64,000 nt of DNA from Amycolatopsis sp. DSM 110486. GTDB lineage: Bacteria > Actinomycetota > Actinomycetes > Mycobacteriales > Pseudonocardiaceae. The notes beneath the pieces are model-generated. The model had not been told where the DNA came from and did no database searches. It saw only the letters and a list, made by a program, of their open reading frames with translations. How positions within the stretch are numbered: the first letter of the stretch is position 1; each line of letters opens with the position of its first letter. A program made the translations under genes and the position numbers. This document shows positions 50,586 to 58,648 of the stretch, one piece after another. The stretch is from contig NZ_CP080519.1 in assembly GCF_019468465.1 (NCBI RefSeq), positions 1,317,001 to 1,381,000 on the forward strand, written 5' to 3'.

Positions 50586-50601
50586 GGTACACTTCTGTAC
50601 C
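50586..50601. promoter_or_regulatory. TetR operator between TetR and sigma-factor genes
   Basis: GGTACA-CTTC-TGTACC is a perfect 6-bp dyad, 33 bp from the TetR start and 84 bp from the sigma-factor start. A TetR dimer could control both genes from here. Confidence 0.6.
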
Positions 50602-50684
50602 TGTTACTTTGGGTGCCTATTGAACACCGTCAGTATTCTTACGGAGAGTGTCCATACGATCTGGAGAACCGCGTGGGGAGTTGC

Positions 50685-51404
50685 GTGGACGACGAGCCGC
50701 CGGACCCGGTGCTGCTCGCGGCTGTCCGCGCCGGTGACCTCCACGCGAGCGGGGCGCTCTACCGCCGCCACGTCGAGCCGATGCGCCGCACGGCCGCGCG
50801 CTGGCGCCACCAGCCGGCGGAGTGCGAGGACCTGGTCGCCGAGGCGTTCACGCGCGTGATCACCACCGTGCGCGCAGGCGGTGGACCGCGTGACGACGCG
50901 CGGCCGTACTTGATCGTCACGATGCGGAACCTCGCCGCGAGCTGGAGCCGGCACGACAACCGCGTCGACCTGTACGAAACCGTCCCCGAGCCCGGCGGTG
51001 CGCGGGCGGTGGCCGAGGAAGAAGCGCTGCGCCGGTCCGACGTCGAACTCGTCTGGTCGGCTTACTGCACGTTGCCGGGCCGGTGGCGAACGGTCCTGTG
51101 GCGCACCGCCGCGGAAGGGGGCTCGACCGCGGAGGCGGCGCTGCTGCTGGGCGTCTCGCCGAACGGTGCCGCCGTGCTCGCCGGGCGGGCGCGCGAGGGC
51201 CTGCGCCAGGCGTACCTGCAGGTCCAGGTGCCGCACGCGGAAGATCCGTATTGCGCGGAGGCGCGCCGCAACCTGGGCGCCTGGGTGCGCGGCGGGCTGT
51301 CGCGGCGGCGTTCGACGGTGATCGGCGGGCACGTCGCGAGCTGCGCGCCGTGCCGGGTCGTGACCGCGGGGCTCGCGGAGGTCAACGACGAACTTCCGGC
51401 CTGA
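50685..51404 (+). CDS. ECF-type sigma factor with C-terminal zinc-finger-like tail
   Basis: The 239-residue protein has sigma region 2 (ALYRRHVEPMRRTAARW, CEDLVAEAFTRVITTV, RPYLIVTMRNLAASWSRH) and region 4 (YCTLPGRWRTVLWRTAAEGGSTAEAALLLGVSPNGAAVLAGRAREGL). A further ~55 residues end in IGGHVASCAPCR, a HxxxCxxC motif like the zinc finger of anti-sigma factors. The fusion of sigma and anti-sigma-like finger suggests built-in redox or metal control. GTG 50685 follows GGGGAG; in-frame starts exist upstream. Divergent from TetR. Confidence 0.85.
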   Translation: MDDEPPDPVLLAAVRAGDLHASGALYRRHVEPMRRTAARWRHQPAECEDLVAEAFTRVITTVRAGGGPRDDARPYLIVTMRNLAASWSRHDNRVDLYETVPEPGGARAVAEEEALRRSDVELVWSAYCTLPGRWRTVLWRTAAEGGSTAEAALLLGVSPNGAAVLAGRAREGLRQAYLQVQVPHAEDPYCAEARRNLGAWVRGGLSRRRSTVIGGHVASCAPCRVVTAGLAEVNDELPA

Positions 51405-51440
51405 GAGGGAACGCAGGGGAACATCATGAGGAGGGGAACC

Positions 51441-51662
51441 ATGGACGAGGAACCACTGGTGCGCGGCCACCGCGTCACCTACCTGCCGGGCAAGCGCAAG
51501 CCCGGCCCGCAACGCCTGTGCCGGCGCGGCATCGTGACCGGCCCGCCCGTGCTCGACACCGACACCGAGGTCACCTGGGTCCCCGTCCAAGCCGACGGCA
51601 CCCACGACGCCGACGAATGGGTCCGCGCCGACGCGATCATCGACGTGGTGGCCCCGACATGA
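51441..51662 (+). CDS. Small protein of unknown function
   Basis: The 73-residue product (RGHRVTYLPGKRKPGPQRLCRRG, TEVTWVPVQADGTHDADEWVRADAI) has alternating charged and hydrophobic strands and looks like a small beta barrel. ATG 51441 follows GAGGAGGGG. It lies 36 bp after the sigma-factor gene and overlaps the next tiny gene by ATGA, so the three form one transcription unit. No family recognised. Confidence 0.6.
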   Translation: MDEEPLVRGHRVTYLPGKRKPGPQRLCRRGIVTGPPVLDTDTEVTWVPVQADGTHDADEWVRADAIIDVVAPT

Positions 51663-51751
51663 CTCAGCCCGACACGCCGATCTTCGACACGCTGATCACG
51701 GAAGCCGGTCTCGACTGGCCGGAGGAGGCGCCGTCGGACGAACCCTCCTGA
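51659..51751 (+). CDS. Tiny acidic ORF coupled to the preceding gene
   Basis: The 30-residue product begins MTQPDTPIFDTLITEAGLDW and ends in a short acidic tail with a pair of Pro. ATG 51659 overlaps the upstream stop by ATGA, which argues for translation. The sequence is strongly acidic and could be a small partner of the basic 73-residue protein. There is no further evidence. Confidence 0.45.
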   Translation: MTQPDTPIFDTLITEAGLDWPEEAPSDEPS

Positions 51752-51767
51752 CGCGGGAACCGGCGAG

Positions 51768-51804
51768 CGGTACGTTCTCGTTGCCAGGCAAGGAGAACGT
51801 ACCG
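51768..51804. promoter_or_regulatory. Perfect inverted repeat before the LLM gene
   Basis: CGGTACGTTCTC (51768-51779) and GAGAACGTACCG (51793-51804) form a perfect 12-bp dyad with a 13-nt spacer, ending 14 bp before the LLM-gene GTG. It may be an operator, a transcript hairpin at the ribosome site, or the terminator of the sigma-factor unit. Confidence 0.6.
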
Positions 51805-51818
51805 GGGAGGAACCCGCC

Positions 51819-52763
51819 GTGAAGATCGGTCTCATCGCGCCGCCGGATCTCGACGTCACCCAGTTCGTCGGGTACGCGCAGCTGGCCGAGCGGCTGGGGT
51901 TCGACGAGCTGTGGGTAGTCGAGGACTGCTTCTTCCGCGGCGGCGTCGCGCAGGCGGCGGTGGCGCTGGCGAAGACCGAGCGGGTCCAGGTCGGCATCGG
52001 GGTTTTGCCGGCCGGGGCGCGGAACGTCGCGTTCGCGGGGATGGAGCTGGCGACGCTCGCCGGGATGTTCCCGGGGCGGCTGCTGGCCGGAATCGGGCAC
52101 GGGATGCCGGCGTGGCTGCGGCAGGCCGGGGCGTGGCCGGGGAGTCCATTGACGCTGCTGCGCGAGTATTTCACCACCGTCCGGGCGATCCTCGACGGCG
52201 AGCACGTCAGCTTCGACGGCGCCGGAATACAGCTGCGCGACGTCCGGCTGCAGAGCCCGCCGAAGGTCGTGCCGCCGTTGTACGCGGGGGCGCGCGGACC
52301 GAAGTCGCTTGCCCTCGCGGCCGAGGTGGCGGACGGGACGATCCTCGCGGAGCCCGTCACGCCGGAGTACCTGCGGGCCGTGCGCGAGATCGTCGGGGCG
52401 GAGCACGAGCTCATCGCCTACAACGTCGCGGCTGTCGACGACTCCCCCGACCGCGCGCGGGCGCTGGCCCGGCAGGCGCTCACGGCGATCGGCGAACCGG
52501 ATTGGGCGCCGCACCTCGCGCCGTTGCCGTTCGCCGACGAGTTCGCGGCGCTGCGCAAGGCGGCCGGGTCACGGGAGGAGTTCGCGGCGGCGCTGCCCGA
52601 CGAGTGGGTGGACCAGCTGGCGGTGGTCGGCACGCCGGCCGACGTCCGGGCCCGGCTGACCGAACTCGACGCCGCCGGCGCGGGCCACGTCGTGTTCATC
52701 CCCGCGGGGCCGGACCCCACGACGGCCGTCGAGGCACTGGCGCGGGTGCTGCCGTATCGCTGA
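51819..52763 (+). CDS. LLM-class flavin/F420-dependent oxidoreductase
   Basis: The 314-residue luciferase-like protein has MKIGLIAPPDLDVTQFVGYAQLAERLGFDELWVVED, VQVGIGVLPAGARNVAFAGMELATLAGMFPGRLLAGIGHG, PPKVVPPLYAGARGPKSLALAAEVADGTIL and GAGHVVFIPAGPD. This is the MER/F420-binding subgroup. The substrate is unknown. GTG 51819 follows GGGGAGG. The strong inverted repeat just before it suggests its own regulation. Confidence 0.9.
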   Translation: MKIGLIAPPDLDVTQFVGYAQLAERLGFDELWVVEDCFFRGGVAQAAVALAKTERVQVGIGVLPAGARNVAFAGMELATLAGMFPGRLLAGIGHGMPAWLRQAGAWPGSPLTLLREYFTTVRAILDGEHVSFDGAGIQLRDVRLQSPPKVVPPLYAGARGPKSLALAAEVADGTILAEPVTPEYLRAVREIVGAEHELIAYNVAAVDDSPDRARALARQALTAIGEPDWAPHLAPLPFADEFAALRKAAGSREEFAAALPDEWVDQLAVVGTPADVRARLTELDAAGAGHVVFIPAGPDPTTAVEALARVLPYR

Positions 52764-52842
52764 CCGGAACACAGTGGTCCCGAAAACGCCCCGGAAACGG
52801 TAAAGTGGGCGCCAGCTGGGCGCCAGCGCTCAGTTCACCCAC

Positions 52843-52859
52843 GTTCCCACCAGCGGAAC
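52843..52859. promoter_or_regulatory. Candidate IclR operator
   Basis: GTTCC-N7-GGAAC is a perfect 5-bp dyad 28 bp before the TTG start of the IclR gene, fitting autoregulation. No second copy was found near the convergent operon, whose promoter region appears to be deleted. Confidence 0.4.
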
Positions 52860-52886
52860 ACAACCAGAATTCCGAGGACCACCGGT

Positions 52887-53714
52887 TTGAGCACCCAGAG
52901 TACCGCCGGGCGCAAGCCCGCAGCTTCGCCCGACAACGCCGGCACGGAAGCGGCCGCGCGCGTCGCCGACGTGCTGCTGCTCTTCACGGGCGGGCCCCGG
53001 TACCTGGGGGTGAGCGCGATCAGCCGGGAACTCGGGCTGGCCAAGGCCGTGGTGCACCGGATCCTGCAGTCGCTCGTCTCGCGGGAGATGCTCGCCACCG
53101 ACCCTGGTGTGGCCGGTTACCGGCTCGGTCCGGCGGCGGTGGCGTTGGGGGCGAGTGCGTTGCGGAGGTTCGATGCGCGGACCGTCGCTACGCCGGTGCT
53201 GCGCCGGTTGCGGGATGAGACGAGTGAGACCACGACGTTGTCCGGGTTGGTCGGCGATGAGCGGGTGTATCTCGATCAGTTCGAGAGTCCTCGTGAGATC
53301 AAGATGACGGTCGATATCGGACGTCGGTTTCCGTTGCACGCCGGGTCTTCGGGGAAAGTGATTCTGGCGTTTCTGCCGGAGGAGCGGCAGGCGGCGGTGC
53401 TGGGGCGGGAGTTGCCGGCGTTGACGGAGAAGACGATCACGACGGCGGATGATTTGCGGGCGGTGCTGGCGGAGACTGCTCGTGAAGGGGTTGCGGTTTC
53501 GCTTGGGGAGAGGCAGCCGGGGGCGGGGTCGGTGGCGGCGCCACTGTTCGGGCCGGATGGGGAGATTCACGGGTCGATCAGTATTTGCGGGCCGCAGTAT
53601 CGGTTCACGCCGGAGGCGGTGGGGCGGTATCGGGTGCTGGTGCGTGATGCTGCGGAGGAGATACGGCATAGCTGGGCTTGGCTCCGCGATTCGGGCGACA
53701 CCAGCGGTCGCTGA
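52887..53714 (+). CDS. IclR-family transcriptional regulator
   Basis: The 275-residue protein has the winged helix (AARVADVLLLFTGGPRYLGVSAISRELGLAKAVVHRILQSLV) and the IclR ligand domain (TTLSGLVGDERVYLDQFESPREI, RFPLHAGSSGKVILAFLP, GSVAAPLFGPDGEIHGSISICGP). The start is a TTG after CGAGGA. From about 53100 onward the codon choice shifts from C-ending to G- and T-ending codons, unlike its neighbours. It converges on the amidohydrolase operon and is its likely regulator. Confidence 0.9.
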   Translation: MSTQSTAGRKPAASPDNAGTEAAARVADVLLLFTGGPRYLGVSAISRELGLAKAVVHRILQSLVSREMLATDPGVAGYRLGPAAVALGASALRRFDARTVATPVLRRLRDETSETTTLSGLVGDERVYLDQFESPREIKMTVDIGRRFPLHAGSSGKVILAFLPEERQAAVLGRELPALTEKTITTADDLRAVLAETAREGVAVSLGERQPGAGSVAAPLFGPDGEIHGSISICGPQYRFTPEAVGRYRVLVRDAAEEIRHSWAWLRDSGDTSGR

Positions 53715-53743
53715 TTTTCGGTCGGCGGTTTTCCAGGTGGTGA

Positions 53744-53783
53744 AAGAAAGTGGGCCCTCCGTGCCGAAGCACGAAGGGCCCAC
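53744..53783 (-). terminator. Terminator of the amidohydrolase operon
   Basis: GTGGGCCCT (53750-53758) pairs with AGGGCCCAC (53775-53783), and the inner CGTGC-CGAA-GCACG extends the stem. On the minus strand a U-rich tail follows (plus-strand GAAAGAAA). It lies 12 bp after the operon's last stop at 53796. Confidence 0.7.
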
Positions 53784-53795
53784 GAACGGGGTGGG

Positions 53796-55265
53796 TCAGC
53801 GGCCGCGCTTGAGGTAGCGGCCGATCGGGTCGCCGGTGATTTTGCCGTCGGCGTAGACGTGGTGGCCGCGGACGAAGGTGTCGGTGACCTTGGCGGTCAT
53901 GTCGAAGCCCTCGAACGGGGTGTACTCCTGGGTGGACTCCGAGTCGGCCGCGTGGACGGTCCAGCGGACGTCCGGGTCGACCAGGGCGAAGTCGGCGTCG
54001 TAGCCCTCGGCGATGGTGCCCTTGTTCAGCAGGCCGTAGCGGCGGGCGGGGTTCGTCGAGGTCAGCTGGGCGATGCGCTGCAGCGAAAGGCCCCGCTTGG
54101 TGCCCTCGCCGACGAGGCCGGGCAGCAGGTACTCGGCGCCGCCGAAGCCGGACTTCGCCAAGAAGACGTCGTCGCGGTCGGCGCCGAACTTGAGTTCGTC
54201 GCGGCAGCAGGCGTGGTCGCTGACGACCCAGTCGACGTCGCCGGCCAGGACGTGGCGCCAGAGGGCCTCGACGTCCTCACGTTCGCGCAACGGCGGGTTG
54301 ACCTTGCCGCCGATGCCGGAGGCGGTGTCGACGTCGGCCAGCAGGTGGCCGATGGTCACCTCGCGCCGGAAGTCGATGTGCGGGAACGCCTTGCCCATGG
54401 TCAGGGCGGCCGAAAGAGCCTTCTCCGACGACAGGTGCAGCAGGTTGATGTTCGGCAGGCCCGTCTCGTGCGCCAGGTACGACGCGATGGTCACCGCGAG
54501 GCCCTCGGAGTGCGGCGGCCGCGAAGCGCTGTACGCGCGCAGGCCCGAGAGCGTTCCCTCCTGCTCCACCAGCTTCGTGTACGCGGTCATGATCTCGGCC
54601 GTCTCACAGTGCAGCGAGAGCGACAAGTGCGGCGCGTACTCGGTGAGGATCTCGCGCGCGTTCTGCACGCCGCGCATCACGAACTCGAAGTGCGCGATGT
54701 CGTAACGCTCGTCGGGCGGGATCATCAGGAAGTCGCTCTGGCTGGTCGAGCGGCCGTGCAGCCCGTGGCTGCCGTAGAACATGAAGATCTTGAACGAGGT
54801 GACGCCGTGTTCCTCGACGAGGTACGGGATCTCCGAGATGTGCTCGGAGCTCATCGGCGCGAGGTGGAACGCGTAGTCCACGTACGCGTTGCCCTGCGAC
54901 GCCGAGAGGACCTCGGGGAAGAAGTCGCGGTAGCTGCCGCCCTTGTTCAGGTAGTACTGGCCCGTGCGCATGTACGTCAGCGATGTGGTGACGCCGCCCT
55001 GCGCGCTCGCCCGGCTCTCGGTGCGGGTGTCGGTGGCGAGCTCGTTGTAGATGCCCCAGTGCTGGTGCGCGTCGACCACGCCGGGGAAAGCCAGCAGACC
55101 GCGGCCGTCGACCACCCGGGCGGCGTCGTCCTCGGGCAGGTTCGGCGCCACCCGCGTGATCTTGCCGTCGTTGACGGCGATGTCCAGCAGTTCCGGCTGC
55201 GACCCGTCGGGGTCGTCGGGCCGGACGACCCGGACGTTCTTCACGAGCAGTTCCGTGGTTGCCAT
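53796..55265 (-). CDS. Hydantoinase/dihydropyrimidinase-like amidohydrolase
   Basis: The 489-residue amidohydrolase has GLLAFPGVVDAHQHWG (the HxH metal motif appears as HQH), HGVTSFKIFMFYGSHG with the Lys that is carboxylated in this family, LHCETAEIM (His), LLHLSSEKAL (His) and VVSDHAC with the catalytic Asp. C-terminal strands (GYDADFALVDPDVRWTV) complete the family. It should hydrolyse a cyclic amide such as a hydantoin, dihydropyrimidine or related imide. It is the last gene of an operon with a racemase, FAD dehydrogenase, MmgE/PrpD protein and ABC importer. ATG 55265 follows GGAGGAGAA. Confidence 0.9.
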   Translation of the reverse strand: MATTELLVKNVRVVRPDDPDGSQPELLDIAVNDGKITRVAPNLPEDDAARVVDGRGLLAFPGVVDAHQHWGIYNELATDTRTESRASAQGGVTTSLTYMRTGQYYLNKGGSYRDFFPEVLSASQGNAYVDYAFHLAPMSSEHISEIPYLVEEHGVTSFKIFMFYGSHGLHGRSTSQSDFLMIPPDERYDIAHFEFVMRGVQNAREILTEYAPHLSLSLHCETAEIMTAYTKLVEQEGTLSGLRAYSASRPPHSEGLAVTIASYLAHETGLPNINLLHLSSEKALSAALTMGKAFPHIDFRREVTIGHLLADVDTASGIGGKVNPPLREREDVEALWRHVLAGDVDWVVSDHACCRDELKFGADRDDVFLAKSGFGGAEYLLPGLVGEGTKRGLSLQRIAQLTSTNPARRYGLLNKGTIAEGYDADFALVDPDVRWTVHAADSESTQEYTPFEGFDMTAKVTDTFVRGHHVYADGKITGDPIGRYLKRGR

Positions 55266-55296
55266 TCTTCTCCTCCGCTTGCGATGTAAGGGAAAG

Positions 55297-56661
55297 TCAG
55301 TGGTGACGGCGGGCGACGTCGCTCGCGGCCAGGTAGGCGAGGCCGAACGCGGGCAGCAGCCCGTTGCCCGGCAGGTAACCCGCGGCGCCGTGGCCGGAGA
55401 TGCTCGCGGCCGCGCCGCCGGCGGCGTAGAGGCCAGGGATGCGTTGCCCGGAAGCGTCCACAACGGCCGCGTTCTCGTCGACCATCAGGCCGCCCTGGGT
55501 GTGGAACAACGCGGGCACCACGCGGACCGCGGCGTAGCGGCCGGAAAGCGGGCGTTCCCAGTTGGTGCGGCCGAACTCGTCGGGCCGCTCGCCCCGGGCG
55601 ATCGCGGCGACACGAGACAGCTCGTCGGCCAGCGCCTCCGCCGGAAGCCCCGTCACGGCAGCCAGGCCGGCAGCGTCGTCGGCCCACACCAGCGCACCCG
55701 AGGCGACGGTGTCCTTGAAGTCCTGGAACGGCTGGCACTGCTCGAAAATCGTCTCGTCCAGCACGATCCAGCCGGTCGAACCTTCACGCGCGGCGAGCTC
55801 CGCGGCGTACTCCGAATAGCCGCGCGTCTCGTCGCCGAAGCGGCGGCCGCCGAGGTCGACGAGGAATGCGCCGTGGATGACCGTCGCCCAGCCCACGAGC
55901 GTGCCGGCGTTGGCCGCGACCGCGCCGTGGCCCTGGTACGCGTCGAGGAACCCGGTTGCGGCGCCCAGCTTCTCGCCGATGCGCAACGCGTCGCCCAGCG
56001 ACTGGTCACTGCCCTGGTACAGCGCGCCCGCGATCTCCGGCAGGTGCCGGGCCACGAGGTCCTTGTCGGCGCCGAAGCCGTTGGTGGCCAGCAGCACCGC
56101 GCGCGTCGGGATCTCTTCCTCGGTCCCGTCCGGGTAACGCACCACGACCGCGCGCACACCGCCGGAATCGGACAGCACGTCGATCAGCTTGCCCGGCACC
56201 AGCAGCTCGATGTTCTCGTGCTCGGTGACGCGCCGGGCCAGGTGGTCGATCACGCCCGAACCGTGGCGGCCGGGGATCGAGTGGCAGCGCGTGACAGCGT
56301 GGCCGGGGTAGTTGAAGTCCGTCACCAAAGAAAGCGGCAACCCCGCCGAATCGGCGAGCCACTCGACGAGCGGTGCGCTCACCGAAGCGAGTGTCCGCGC
56401 CAGTCGCGGGTCGGCCTGCCCCTTCGTCTTCGCCATGATGTCGGCGACGAACTGCTCCGGCGAGTCCGCAACCCCCGCCGAAGCCTGCCAACGCGAACCC
56501 GCGCCGGGGAACATCGCCGTGGACATCGAGGTGTTGTTGCCCCGCCGGAAGTGCTCGCTCGCCTCGACGACGAGCACGCTCAGTCCCAGCTCGGCCGCCC
56601 GCAGCGCGCCCGCGAGCCCGCCACCGGCGCCGGCGACGACGAGGTCCGGTCCGTCGCTCAC
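55297..56661 (-). CDS. FAD-dependent dehydrogenase (fumarate reductase/FAD_binding_2 type)
   Basis: The 454-residue flavoprotein has DLVVAGAGGGLAGALRAAELGLSVLVVEAS at the FAD site, GNNTSMSTAMFPGAGSRWQ, VLLATNGFGADKDLV, FHTQGGLMVDENAAVV and GAAASISGHGAAGYLPGNGL. This is the soluble fumarate-reductase/3-ketosteroid-dehydrogenase/tricarballylate-dehydrogenase group. It should oxidise or reduce a C-C bond next to a carboxylate or carbonyl. GTG 56661 overlaps the racemase stop by GTGA. The ribosome-site context is inside the racemase gene. Confidence 0.88.
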   Translation of the reverse strand: MSDGPDLVVAGAGGGLAGALRAAELGLSVLVVEASEHFRRGNNTSMSTAMFPGAGSRWQASAGVADSPEQFVADIMAKTKGQADPRLARTLASVSAPLVEWLADSAGLPLSLVTDFNYPGHAVTRCHSIPGRHGSGVIDHLARRVTEHENIELLVPGKLIDVLSDSGGVRAVVVRYPDGTEEEIPTRAVLLATNGFGADKDLVARHLPEIAGALYQGSDQSLGDALRIGEKLGAATGFLDAYQGHGAVAANAGTLVGWATVIHGAFLVDLGGRRFGDETRGYSEYAAELAAREGSTGWIVLDETIFEQCQPFQDFKDTVASGALVWADDAAGLAAVTGLPAEALADELSRVAAIARGERPDEFGRTNWERPLSGRYAAVRVVPALFHTQGGLMVDENAAVVDASGQRIPGLYAAGGAAASISGHGAAGYLPGNGLLPAFGLAYLAASDVARRHH

Positions 56662-57293
56662 CGCACCCCCTCGACGGCCAGCAGCCGCATGGCCAGCTCC
56701 GTCGGGTCGACGATCCGCGCCGGCAGGTCGGCCGGCTCGACGTCGACCGCCGAGCAGCCGTTGATCACCGCCGTCGCGCCCAGCTCGGCCAGCTCGCGCA
56801 CTGCCGAGCCCAGCGCCGCGTTCCACACCTCGGTCTCGGCGATCGCGGAGAACGGCAGGTCGAGCACGCGGATGCCGGCGAGGTACTCGTCGAGCCCGTA
56901 CGCGGCGATCCGGCTGGCGAACTCGTCCTTGATCGCCTCGTTGCGCACCACGGCGCCGAACCGCACGCCCTTGCCCGCCAGGTGGGTCGCCGACAGCTTG
57001 AGGATGCCGTGCACCGGCAGTGCCGGGTCGGAGACGGCGTCGGGCACCGACGGGTCGAGCACGCAGTCCGGGAACGCGAGGTCGAAGCCGTCGGCGGCGG
57101 CCTTGAGCAGCGCGGCGACTTCCCGCTCCGAGTCGCGCATCGACCCGGCGGTGTCCAAAGTGGCCGGTGCGGTCGGGCCCACGTTGCGCAGCTCGATCTC
57201 CACGCCCGGCGGCGCGAGGCGGTCGTAGCGGGCCTGGCGCCGGGCGACCTCGTCGGGCGGCAGGTGGATGGGCGTCACCGCGAGGGCACGCAT
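56658..57293 (-). CDS. Aspartate/glutamate/hydantoin racemase-family protein
   Basis: The 211-residue protein has the two half-domains of the Asp/Glu racemase superfamily with paired cysteines in FDLAFPDCVLDP and AVINGCSAVDV. The N-terminus, RALAVTPIHLPPDEVARRQARY, resembles hydantoin racemases. It could racemise the substrate of the downstream hydantoinase-type amidohydrolase, or act as a maleate-isomerase-like enzyme. ATG 57293 overlaps the MmgE/PrpD stop by one base (TGATG). Confidence 0.8.
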   Translation of the reverse strand: MRALAVTPIHLPPDEVARRQARYDRLAPPGVEIELRNVGPTAPATLDTAGSMRDSEREVAALLKAAADGFDLAFPDCVLDPSVPDAVSDPALPVHGILKLSATHLAGKGVRFGAVVRNEAIKDEFASRIAAYGLDEYLAGIRVLDLPFSAIAETEVWNAALGSAVRELAELGATAVINGCSAVDVEPADLPARIVDPTELAMRLLAVEGVR

Positions 57294-58648
57294 CAGTTCA
57301 GCTCCTTCTCGTCGGTCCCGGCCAGTTCGCGCAGCGCCGCGCCGACGCGGGGCAGGCCGGGCAGGTCGTGGCCCAGGGCGGCGGCCCGGTCCACGAGTTC
57401 GGGCTGCCGTGGCAGCCACGTCTTCAGCAGGCCGAGCACGTCCGGCTCGGTCAGCGGGTGGTGGTCGGCGTCACCGACCGGGTTGGGCACCTCGCTTGTG
57501 AGCGTGGCGCCGTCGTCGAAGCACACCTGCACGCGGGTCGCGCGCTCGTCGGGCAGGCGCGCGGTGAGGTCGGGCGCCTCGACGAGCCGCACGCGCCGCG
57601 CCAGCGCACGCACACCGGCGTCGTCGACGGCCGAACCCGGCCCGACCTCGCCGGTGAGCGCGGCCGTGGCCACCACGAACGGCGTGGAGAACATCGCCGA
57701 GAGCCGGTTCGACCAGTCCACTCCGGACAGTCCGGCGCCCAGCACGTGGCTCTCCACCACGATCTTCGTGATGCCTTCCGACCGGAACCGCGCATCAGAA
57801 CGCAGCTCCAGCACGGCGTCGGCCGCCGGATGCGTGAAGGAACAGGACGCGTGCCGCTTGAAGTAGCCGCGCGTGATGTCCCACCGCGAGCCGAGTTCGG
57901 TGGTGAGCTCGGCCGCGTCGAACGACCCCAGCACCGTCCCCAGCGAGAGCGCGGCCGTGCCCGTCGTGCGCGCCATGCCCGCCGCCGCCATCCGCACGGC
58001 GGCGAGCCCGGACATCGCCGAGGCGCCCAGCCACGCGTTACGCACCGGGTTGCCCTGTGTCGCCGAGTCGAAGTGCCCGGCGATGGCCATCCCGGCCGCG
58101 GTGTCGATCGCCGCCGCGGCCGCGCCGGGCGCGAGGCCCAGCAGGCGCGCGCAGCCGGCCGCGGCGCCGGGCACGCCCCAGCTGCCGTGCGGGTGCGCGC
58201 CCGGGCGCAACGAGGTGGCCCGGCCGAAGCGCGACGCCACCTCGTACGCGGTCAGCAGCGCCGCCGCCGTGTCGGCGCCGGTGCTGTCCAGCTCGGCCGC
58301 GAGCGCGAGCACCGCGGGGAAGCCGTGGGCCGCAGGGTGACCCTTGGCGTACTTGTTGCCTTCGTCGAGCTCGAGCGACACGAGCGCCATCGCGTTGAGC
58401 CAGGCGGCGGCGTCCGTGGACACCCGCCGCCCGGCCCCGATCAACGGCGCAGGACCGTCCGGTGCCCGCCATGCGGCAGCCAGGGCTCGCTGTTCGGGCA
58501 GCGTTGCCCCGACCGCCGTCACGCCGATGACGTCGAGCAGCACCAGGGCGAGCCGGTCCAGCACGGCGGCCGGCACGGCCGTGACGTCCACTTCGGACAC
58601 CCACCCGCCGAGAGCCGCGGTCGCCTCGGTGGCCTGTTCCGTTTTCAC
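57293..58648 (-). CDS. MmgE/PrpD family protein
   Basis: The 451-residue protein has the PrpD layout: an all-helical domain with LALVLLDVIGVTAVGATLPEQ, ELDEGNKYAKGHPAAHGFPAVLALA, GSWGVPGAAAGCARLLGL and NAWLGASAMSGLAAVRMAAAGM. A smaller domain contains YFKRHASCSFTHPAADAVLELR. Members are 2-methylcitrate dehydratase, cis-aconitate decarboxylase and iminodisuccinate epimerase. Substrate unknown. GTG 58648 overlaps the LivF stop by GTGA. A second, truncated gene of this family lies at 62280-63023. Confidence 0.88.
   Translation of the reverse strand: MKTEQATEATAALGGWVSEVDVTAVPAAVLDRLALVLLDVIGVTAVGATLPEQRALAAAWRAPDGPAPLIGAGRRVSTDAAAWLNAMALVSLELDEGNKYAKGHPAAHGFPAVLALAAELDSTGADTAAALLTAYEVASRFGRATSLRPGAHPHGSWGVPGAAAGCARLLGLAPGAAAAAIDTAAGMAIAGHFDSATQGNPVRNAWLGASAMSGLAAVRMAAAGMARTTGTAALSLGTVLGSFDAAELTTELGSRWDITRGYFKRHASCSFTHPAADAVLELRSDARFRSEGITKIVVESHVLGAGLSGVDWSNRLSAMFSTPFVVATAALTGEVGPGSAVDDAGVRALARRVRLVEAPDLTARLPDERATRVQVCFDDGATLTSEVPNPVGDADHHPLTEPDVLGLLKTWLPRQPELVDRAAALGHDLPGLPRVGAALRELAGTDEKELN

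Noticed and set aside
52809..52830. Direct repeat GGGCGCCAGC x2
   Set aside because: Two adjacent 10-bp copies in GC-rich DNA are not strong enough to call a functional element.
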